A stretch of DNA of 27,362 nucleotides from a virus. The notes beneath the pieces are model-generated. The model did no database searches, was not told where the DNA came from, and was given only the letters and a program-made list of their open reading frames with translations. The position numbers were made by a program, and so were the translations under genes. Positions 23,249 to 27,362 of this stretch are shown here, piece by piece; position 1 is the stretch's first letter, and each line of letters opens with the position of its first letter. The stretch spans positions 1-27,362 of the IMG/VR virus record IMGVR_UViG_3300020182_002139; one strand, written 5' to 3'.

Positions 23249-23699
23249 TATACCAGACGGTTTCAAACCAATTACATCAAGCCACCCGTTTGGTGCAATG
23301 GTGGGACCGTTGTACCACAAACAAATAGGCGATGGGCCAGACGATTGGGTTAGGGGATTTTTAGTAGAGAAGAAACATTGTAACCGTATTGGGTTTTGTC
23401 ATGCAGGAATGCTTAGTTTTTTTGGAGACGTTATCCTTGGACAAAGTTTTTGGAATCACGGACACGGGCCATGTGTAACCATGCAGATTGACAATCATCA
23501 CATCTGGCCGGTACGACACGGTGATTGGATTCAAGGAAATAGCAAAATTGTTAAGTTAGAAGGCGATGTAGAGAATCATAAAGGAATTGTACATATCGAA
23601 GCACACTCGTTTGTAGGGAATCATAAAGTTATGATAAATCACGGGGTCCACAGACAAATTAACAGGAGAAGTGGTGCATGGGAGGATTTTCCAAAATAA
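23241..23699 (+). CDS. Hotdog-fold thioesterase (PaaI/4HBT-like)
   Basis: 152 residues. The active-site helix pattern is CNRIGFCHAGMLSFFGD (47-63), matching the N..G..H.GM...F.D arrangement of PaaI-type thioesterases. TMQIDNHHIWPVRHGDWI gives the following strands. It likely hydrolyses acyl-CoA or acyl-carrier thioesters. It is translationally coupled to the acyl-CoA dehydrogenase, so the two probably act on the same acyl substrate. Its final codons lie at the start of a 40-bp tandem duplication. Confidence 0.8.
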   Translation: MSNIPDGFKPITSSHPFGAMVGPLYHKQIGDGPDDWVRGFLVEKKHCNRIGFCHAGMLSFFGDVILGQSFWNHGHGPCVTMQIDNHHIWPVRHGDWIQGNSKIVKLEGDVENHKGIVHIEAHSFVGNHKVMINHGVHRQINRRSGAWEDFPK

Positions 23700-23773
23700 G
23701 GAGACACAATGGATAGTATTAGCAGAATTGAAAAAATAAGGAGACACAATGGATAGTATTAGCAGAATTGAAA
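23693..23773 (+). repeat. 40-bp tandem duplication of a translation start region
   Basis: Sequence repeats with a period of exactly 40 bases without a mismatch: a stop-proximal AAAATAAGGAG, the spacer ACACA, ATGGATAGTATT and AGCAGAATTGAA occur twice. The first copy keeps its AAGGAG site and an ATG at 23709, but 40 is not a multiple of three, so that frame ends after 15 codons. The second copy starts the working gene at 23749. The perfect identity indicates a very recent event or an assembly artefact. Confidence 0.9.
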
Positions 23774-24483
23774 TGCATGAAAAGCTGGGTACCTGGCACT
23801 TTGATTACAACTCAACAGAACAAGACTATGAAGTATTTGGCAAGGTAAACGCACCAGATGAATGGTGGGATGCAGCCCTACGAGAAGCACTAAGCAAAGC
23901 GGAATTCTTTCCAGCTGACTATGCTTCGATGATTCCAGTTATTAACGACGAAGATGAATCGTACGGCAACATTGGTAAGATGAGTTTGATTCACGATCTG
24001 CGTCAAATCAACGCCAAGCCGGATGACTTGTGGTGGGAACGTTTCACTATCAATGACACGTTTATGTTTTGGAAGCTGGGCAAAGTTCTCAAGCTAAAAG
24101 AGTTTGAAGTTCGTGTGACTCGGCAGCAACCACAGGACGGAGTGTATCTACACATTGACCACCCACGTAATCAGATTTACTCAAAGCCAAACACAGACTA
24201 CACAGACATTGAAGATGCGTTTGATGACAAGAACTACAAAAAGTTCATCATTCCAGTGCATGACTTTAAGCCAGAGCACGTGATGATCTGGGGCAACTCA
24301 CCTGTGCAGCCGCTAAAGCGTGGCGAGATCTTTAGCTGGAAGGCAGGTGTGCCGCACTTTACTACTAACTTTGACACAGGGTATCGCTACGCAGTTATGG
24401 TGCACGGCGTTTATGATTCGGAGTTCTTCCAGGAAACATTCAACTACCCAGAGACTATAAACTATACGGAGTTTGGGATATGA
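23749..24483 (+). CDS. 2-oxoglutarate/Fe(II) oxygenase-like protein
   Basis: 244 residues. The facial triad is visible as H135 and D137 in VYLHIDHP and H203 in VPHFTTN. R213 in GYRYAVMVHG is at the position expected for 2-oxoglutarate binding. The preceding VRVTRQQPQDG and the beta-strand pattern fit the double-stranded beta-helix. It would hydroxylate a protein, peptide or metabolite; the substrate is unknown. It forms a tight group with the next genes (ATGA overlap at 24480). The first start copy at 23709 is non-productive because of the duplication. Confidence 0.7.
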   Translation: MDSISRIEMHEKLGTWHFDYNSTEQDYEVFGKVNAPDEWWDAALREALSKAEFFPADYASMIPVINDEDESYGNIGKMSLIHDLRQINAKPDDLWWERFTINDTFMFWKLGKVLKLKEFEVRVTRQQPQDGVYLHIDHPRNQIYSKPNTDYTDIEDAFDDKNYKKFIIPVHDFKPEHVMIWGNSPVQPLKRGEIFSWKAGVPHFTTNFDTGYRYAVMVHGVYDSEFFQETFNYPETINYTEFGI

Positions 24484-24728
24484 GAATTGCACTTGAAATT
24501 GGCGACGTGTACACAGATTTGCTGGCAAACTTTCGGAGTGCAAAAAACTACAAGGTAACAATGAATCACGATTGGAAGTGGGGCCACATTGTTCAGATTA
24601 ACCAGACCGTGTTGGTGAAATACAAGGCCGGAACAATGTATGAATACGCAGAAAAGCCTGTTATCAATGTTTCACACATGGGCGTAATGGATGGTACTGC
24701 ACTAGACATTACTGTAGAAAGATGCTGA
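24480..24728 (+). CDS. Small hypothetical protein
   Basis: 82 residues, beta-rich (IALEIGDVYTDLL, HIVQINQTVLVKYKAGTM, ALDITVERC). It overlaps both neighbours by a few bases, so it is co-translated with the oxygenase and the PP-loop ATPase. It could be an accessory or substrate of these enzymes, but nothing in the sequence proves this. Confidence 0.7.
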   Translation: MRIALEIGDVYTDLLANFRSAKNYKVTMNHDWKWGHIVQINQTVLVKYKAGTMYEYAEKPVINVSHMGVMDGTALDITVERC

Positions 24729-25819
24729 TAAACACCTCCGACGATATGTACTGGAAGGTAGACAACAAGGTTTTCTACAATAAAATTCTTGCAATAGCTG
24801 AGTCAAAAAGTACTAAGAAGCCAATTCAGTTTCACTTCTACGACAACCATCTAAATAAAAACTGGGAAGACTTAACAGGAATTCTTAGTTGGGATGATAT
24901 ACTAAAGCAGCGATGTCTTGAGCTTCGCGAAAAGCATAGCTACATTCGGTTATGGTACAGCGGCGGGCGCGACAGTCATCTAATTCTCAAAGCATTTACA
25001 GACAACAATATTGTTGTAGACGAAGTTACAGTCCTGGACTACAACTACAAGGATGCTGAATACAAACACATCATCAAGTATCTCAAAAAGAACAAGCACC
25101 TGTATCCTACAGTTAAGAAGATAACCAGTGTGCAGTTCGACCTGAATATGATGCAGACCGTGTTTGCAAAGAACTGGGAGACAAGCGCAAGAGCAACTAA
25201 CTGGCTACCAATTCCACCAATCAGCGAGATCTGCAATCACAACTTTAAGCACGGCTGCAACGTAACGGGTATTGAAAAGCCGCGGGTATATTTTGATAAC
25301 GGTAAAATCTACTCAACTATGTATGACGTTACAGTGCTTTCATGGATTGGCTGCGATAACCACGAGCCGTTCTATGTTAGCAATAACGTGCCTATCTACC
25401 AGTATCAGACCTGGCATCTTGTTCACTACTTAAAGAACAACCCTGAGATTATAGCAATGTCTGACAGCGACCTGAACAAAAACTTGTTCGCGGCGCCTGC
25501 AAACCTGCTAGACTTTACAAGTTTGTACTACAAAGCTGCAGAGGGAGCATTGCGCACTGAATATGCTGATCTGATTATGGGTGTTCCGTATGCTAAGAAG
25601 GCATTCTCAGACGGATTAAAGTCCATGCAGTATTTGGATATCGAACGATGCTGGGAAGATCATTATCCAGAAATATACAAAAGCTTCAACAACGGGATTA
25701 TAAATGTAACAGAAGATCATCGAGAATATTTTCGTGAGGATAACGTAACTGTTCCAACTGCAATCTCAAGCAAAATGAGGTACATCGATGAAAAAGTCTA
25801 CCTACCCGGATGTGCATAA
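24722..25819 (+). CDS. PP-loop (N-type) ATP pyrophosphatase-like protein
   Basis: 365 residues. The PP-loop signature YSGGRDSHL (79-87) lies at the end of a hydrophobic strand (YIRLWYSGG), as in asparagine synthetase, PAPS reductase and tRNA-modifying enzymes. These adenylate a substrate and release pyrophosphate. The first 70 residues and the C-terminal half are unassigned. Not QueC-like in its loop (QueC has SGGLDS) and lacks the usual glutaminase domain of AsnB. Together with the oxygenase it may form a modification system. The frame of a 51-residue protein begins inside its end. Confidence 0.7.
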   Translation: MLINTSDDMYWKVDNKVFYNKILAIAESKSTKKPIQFHFYDNHLNKNWEDLTGILSWDDILKQRCLELREKHSYIRLWYSGGRDSHLILKAFTDNNIVVDEVTVLDYNYKDAEYKHIIKYLKKNKHLYPTVKKITSVQFDLNMMQTVFAKNWETSARATNWLPIPPISEICNHNFKHGCNVTGIEKPRVYFDNGKIYSTMYDVTVLSWIGCDNHEPFYVSNNVPIYQYQTWHLVHYLKNNPEIIAMSDSDLNKNLFAAPANLLDFTSLYYKAAEGALRTEYADLIMGVPYAKKAFSDGLKSMQYLDIERCWEDHYPEIYKSFNNGIINVTEDHREYFREDNVTVPTAISSKMRYIDEKVYLPGCA

Positions 25820-25943
25820 GAATTTTATCAACAGGGCATTGTTAAGCACAGGCGCAGGGTTAGATGAATATTTTCAGGACAACGATGTACTGAAGAGATT
25901 TAAACCAACATCATCAGATAGATACTTTGTAGCTGACAGATAA
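25788..25943 (+). CDS. Small protein overlapping the PP-loop gene end
   Basis: 51 residues from ATG 25788 (MKKSTYPDVHKNFINRAL..., ending RYFVADR), overlapping the preceding stop by 32 bases. The frame continues without interruption to TAA 25941-25943, filling the space to the next gene. Basic and partly helical. No ribosome-binding site distinct from the upstream coding sequence; translation is probably coupled. Confidence 0.6.
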   Translation: MKKSTYPDVHKNFINRALLSTGAGLDEYFQDNDVLKRFKPTSSDRYFVADR

Positions 25944-25946
25944 ATA
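25939..25946 (+). promoter_or_regulatory. Late-promoter-like GATAAATA upstream of the tmRNA region
   Basis: GATAAATA matches the NATAAATA late motif of T4-like phages. It ends four bases before the ATG at 25951, so it would start an almost leaderless mRNA, or the precursor of the permuted tmRNA. It overlaps the stop codon of the upstream small gene. Confidence 0.4.
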
Positions 25947-25950
25947 TTCA

Positions 25951-26139
25951 ATGTACCCAGAGCCTCAAAAACCCACTAGTTGCTGTGGCAGAGGTTGTGA
26001 GCATTGTGTGTGGATCAGTTATTTTGAAGCACACAATCGTTGGTTGGAATTGTATAAAAAAGATAGTTGTAATCCCTTCGAAGAGAAGGAATCCAAGACG
26101 GGGGTGCAAATCCCCCCACCTCCACCAAAAGGAAATTAG
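25951..26139 (+). CDS. Cysteine-rich oxidoreductase-like small protein
   Basis: 62 residues. The N-terminal 35 (EPQKPTSCCGRGCEHCVW and ISYFEAHNRW) match the oxidoreductase-like N-terminal domain (Pfam PF09791 as I recall it), with four cysteines C11, C12, C16 and C19. The last 20-25 codons run through the acceptor piece of the tmRNA gene, whose T arm is read as GVQIPPPPPKGN. Either coding and RNA functions overlap, or the coding region was originally shorter. A function in metal or redox binding is inferred from the cysteines only. Confidence 0.65.
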   Translation: MYPEPQKPTSCCGRGCEHCVWISYFEAHNRWLELYKKDSCNPFEEKESKTGVQIPPPPPKGN

Positions 26140-26168
26140 TATGATTAAACTGTTAACAAAGGGGCAAC

Positions 26169-26285
26169 ATGAAGAACCCCTTAGTACGAGAATTAAGTAA
26201 GTGGATGTTTAAAGCATATATTGTTTGGAGCATATGTGCTGACATTGCGTTACTTGGTGGTTTAATTTATCTAGTGTTCTTTTGA
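26169..26285 (+). CDS. One-helix membrane microprotein in the tmRNA intervening segment
   Basis: 38 residues starting MKNPLVRELSKWMFKAY, then a hydrophobic helix with the end LGGLIYLVFF. It has a positive N-terminal side and a single membrane span, as in phage lysis-associated or toxin-like microproteins. TGA at 26283-26285 lies one base before the mature tmRNA 5' end. A short frame of 19 codons at 26141 with an AAGGAAA site overlaps it and may couple its translation. Its own ribosome-binding site (GGGGCAAC) is poor. Confidence 0.5.
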   Translation: MKNPLVRELSKWMFKAYIVWSICADIALLGGLIYLVFF

Positions 26286-26371
26286 TGGGGGTGCACCAGT
26301 ATCGATTGGGTTAGATATCAGAGACGGCAACTCAGTAGGCGATGACTGTAAATCAAGCAAAACTCGTAAAT

Positions 26372-26461
26372 GCAACCGCAAATACAAAAGGTAGCGTAAC
26401 TGTCAGTGGCAAGAACATCAAGTTCTCACGTCGCGGCCAGGAAGCTGTACTAGCCTAATAG
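26372..26461 (+). other. tmRNA proteolysis-tag reading frame
   Basis: The resume codon is GCA at 26378 (or in-frame GCA at 26372). From 26378 the tag is 26 residues: ANTKGSVTVSG, then KNIKFSRRGQEAVLA, followed by two stops, TAA and TAG. The NI-x-FSR portion and small hydrophobic end recall the marine cyanobacterial tag pattern ANxIVxFSRxxAPVAA, as I remember it, with an 11-residue insertion before it. The C-terminal VLA differs from the common LAA/VAA degron. Confidence 0.65.
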
Positions 26462-26503
26462 CTAGACCCGGGGCAGGACTTGCCTTGTCAAATAAACAAC
26501 CAG

Positions 26504-26527
26504 AACCCGCTTCGGCGGGTTTCTTTT
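26504..26527 (+). terminator. Intrinsic terminator of the tmRNA
   Basis: AACCCGC (26504-26510), TTCG loop, GCGGGTT (26515-26521), then TCTTTT. The stem and UUCG tetraloop are nearly identical to the terminator after the peroxiredoxin gene. Confidence 0.9.
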
Positions 26528-26665
26528 GGCCAATGGAAATACCAATTGATGCCATAGGAAAATACAATAAAAAACAATGAAATAATAGTAGATTTCTATA
26601 GTAAATACTGTTACAATAACATATCAGTAGAAACACTGAGTCTGATCATTTCAAGGAGTAAATCA

Positions 26666-27202
26666 ATGAATCAAGGTATTACGGTCCCAAGTGTGACATT
26701 TAAAACACGAGTCCGCGATGACAGCATCGGCGGCGACAATCCATTCAAGTGGCAAGACTTGACCACAGACGAGATCTTTAAGAACCGTCGTGTTGTGGTG
26801 TTCAGTTTGCCGGGAGCATTTACACCAACGTGCTCAACATACCAAGTGCCAGGCTTTGAACAGCACCACGACGAAATTTGTGCCAAAGGCATAGACGACA
26901 TCTATGTGTTGAGTGTAAACGACACATTTGTCATGCGTAAATGGATGTTGGATCAACAGGTTGAAAAACTAAAGTTCATCCCAGACGGGTCTGGTACATT
27001 TACTCGTCAATTGGGTATGTTGGTGGACAAGGACAATCTAGGGTTTGGCATGCGTAGTTGGCGTTATGCCATGATTGTGTACAATGGTGTGATTGAGCAG
27101 TTCTTTGAAGAGCCAGGCCGCTGTGACAATTCTACAGTGGACCCATACGGCGTTTCAAGTCCTGAAACTGTGTTGGAATACTTGAATCGACACGAAAAGT
27201 AA
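26666..27202 (+). CDS. Peroxiredoxin, Prx5-like (AhpC/TSA superfamily)
   Basis: 178 residues. The peroxidatic cysteine is C56 in PGAFTPTCS, with T53 completing the active-site T..C. The C-terminal MRSWRYAMIVYNGVIEQFFE is the beta-strand region of Prx5/type II peroxiredoxins. C73 and another Cys near 153 are candidate resolving residues. It reduces peroxides with thiol donors such as glutathione or thioredoxin. AAGGAG eight bases before ATG 26666 sets the start. A possible weak -10, TACAAT, lies near 26610. It is a monocistronic unit with its own terminator. Protection from oxidative stress in infected cells is the likely role. Confidence 0.92.
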   Translation: MNQGITVPSVTFKTRVRDDSIGGDNPFKWQDLTTDEIFKNRRVVVFSLPGAFTPTCSTYQVPGFEQHHDEICAKGIDDIYVLSVNDTFVMRKWMLDQQVEKLKFIPDGSGTFTRQLGMLVDKDNLGFGMRSWRYAMIVYNGVIEQFFEEPGRCDNSTVDPYGVSSPETVLEYLNRHEK

Positions 27203-27224
27203 AGATTACTTAGCAGTTTAACAC

Positions 27225-27250
27225 AAACCCGCTTCGGCGGGTTTTCTTTT
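27225..27250. terminator. Intrinsic terminator between convergent genes
   Basis: AAACCCGC (27225-27232), TTCG loop, GCGGGTTT (27237-27244) and a T-rich tail TTTTCTTTT to 27250 on the + strand. On the minus strand the stem is followed by TGTGTT, so it may also stop the convergent desaturase transcript, less efficiently. Confidence 0.9.
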
Positions 27251-27362
27251 ATGTGCGTAGTCTTGCTAGACCTACAAATTCAAAAATTTTGAACCACATC
27301 CAACCAATGTCAAACTCCCAAGCTCGTCTGCTTAGTTTTGGGTTAGCAGGAGCATCGTGATG
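27249..27362 (-). CDS. C-terminal end of a second fatty-acid desaturase (partial)
   Basis: The minus strand is open from the window edge to TAA at 27249-27251. Its 37 residues begin HHDAPANPKLSRRAWEFD and continue GWMWFKIFEFVGLARLRT. This is the typical end of delta-9 acyl-lipid/acyl-CoA desaturases: the last two histidines of box 3, then WEFD, a tryptophan-rich amphipathic helix and GLA. It is the only well-supported minus-strand gene in the window and faces the peroxiredoxin gene across a shared terminator. It is distinct from the desaturase at 21365, whose C-terminus differs. Confidence 0.8.
   Translation of the reverse strand, partial: HHDAPANPKLSRRAWEFDIGWMWFKIFEFVGLARLRT

Larger units (their letters stand above)
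26073..26503 (+). ncRNA. ssrA: Circularly permuted two-piece tmRNA gene
   Basis: The acceptor piece comes first. After a CCTTC/GAAGG hairpin (26075-26089), AATCCAA (26090-26096) is followed by a T arm GGGGG-TGCAAAT-CCCCC (26100-26116). The acceptor strand CACCTCC (26117-26123), discriminator A and CCA then end at 26127. About 160 bases later the coding piece starts with GGGGGTG (26287-26293), pairing with the acceptor strand at all seven positions and including the G3-U70 alanine identity wobble. The D-domain analogue CAGTATCGATTGGG follows. TTGGGTT (26306-26312) pairs with AATCCAA as helix P2. The tag ORF ends TAA TAG at 26456-26461. Two-piece tmRNAs of this order are known in cyanobacteria, alphaproteobacteria and some betaproteobacteria. 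Exact 5' and 3' ends of the pieces are estimated. Confidence 0.87.

Noticed and set aside
26666-26901. Minus-strand frames opposite peroxiredoxin and other genes
   Set aside because: They mirror strong + strand genes and lack any recognisable motif or ribosome-binding site.
1-27362. CRISPR array, integrase or attachment site, insertion sequence
   Set aside because: No regularly spaced repeats, no integrase or transposase motifs, and the tRNA array shows no duplicated tRNA 3' ends beyond the ACCA of the two elements.

Overview
The window looks like the accessory part of a large tailed-phage genome, probably a marine, T4-related or jumbo myovirus. Almost every gene lies on the + strand, with 1-20 base gaps or ATGA/TAATG overlaps. 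There are no ribosomal or housekeeping operons. A phage-type 5'-3' exonuclease and a MazG-like pyrophosphohydrolase sit among small proteins of the kind common in cyanophages and pelagiphages, and there is a tRNA array and NATAAATA motifs like the late promoters of T4-like phages. Phage origin, and a cyanobacterial or alphaproteobacterial host, are inferences. No capsid, tail or replisome gene is visible.

Layout. (1) 1-4678: a class II aldolase-like enzyme, a hairpin-rich stretch with a split helix-turn-helix coding trace, then a sigma70-type promoter, a 12-codon leader ORF and a tight operon glyA-guaC-dadA-like. (2) 4697-12310: a cell-surface/modification block with a glycosyltransferase, two methyltransferase-like proteins, two SGNH-hydrolase-like proteins, QueE, MetK and hypotheticals. 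(3) 12342-17643: exonuclease, MazG-like protein, small conserved phage-type proteins and two related glycosyltransferase-like proteins. (4) 17605-20083: an array of eight tRNAs (Glu, Arg, Tyr, Asp, Ile2/Met, Asn, Leu, Ser) interleaved with strongly structured spacers, including two copies of a 118-base element whose differences keep base pairing. (5) 20121-25943: a third glycosyltransferase paralogue, then a lipid cassette (desaturase, acyl-CoA dehydrogenase, hotdog thioesterase), a 2OG-Fe(II) oxygenase-like protein and a PP-loop ATPase. (6) 25951-27362: a cysteine-rich 'oxidoreductase-like' small protein that runs into a circularly permuted, two-piece tmRNA gene, a one-helix membrane microprotein in the tmRNA intervening segment, a peroxiredoxin, and the end of a second, convergent desaturase.

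The genes fit a virus that rebuilds host metabolism (one-carbon and SAM supply, purine interconversion, amino-acid oxidation, membrane lipids, redox defence) and supplements translation with its own tRNAs and ribosome-rescue RNA. The most unusual items are the permuted tmRNA with a 26-28 residue tag, the paired structured elements in the tRNA array, and two promoters placed so that transcription should begin at the A of the start codon.
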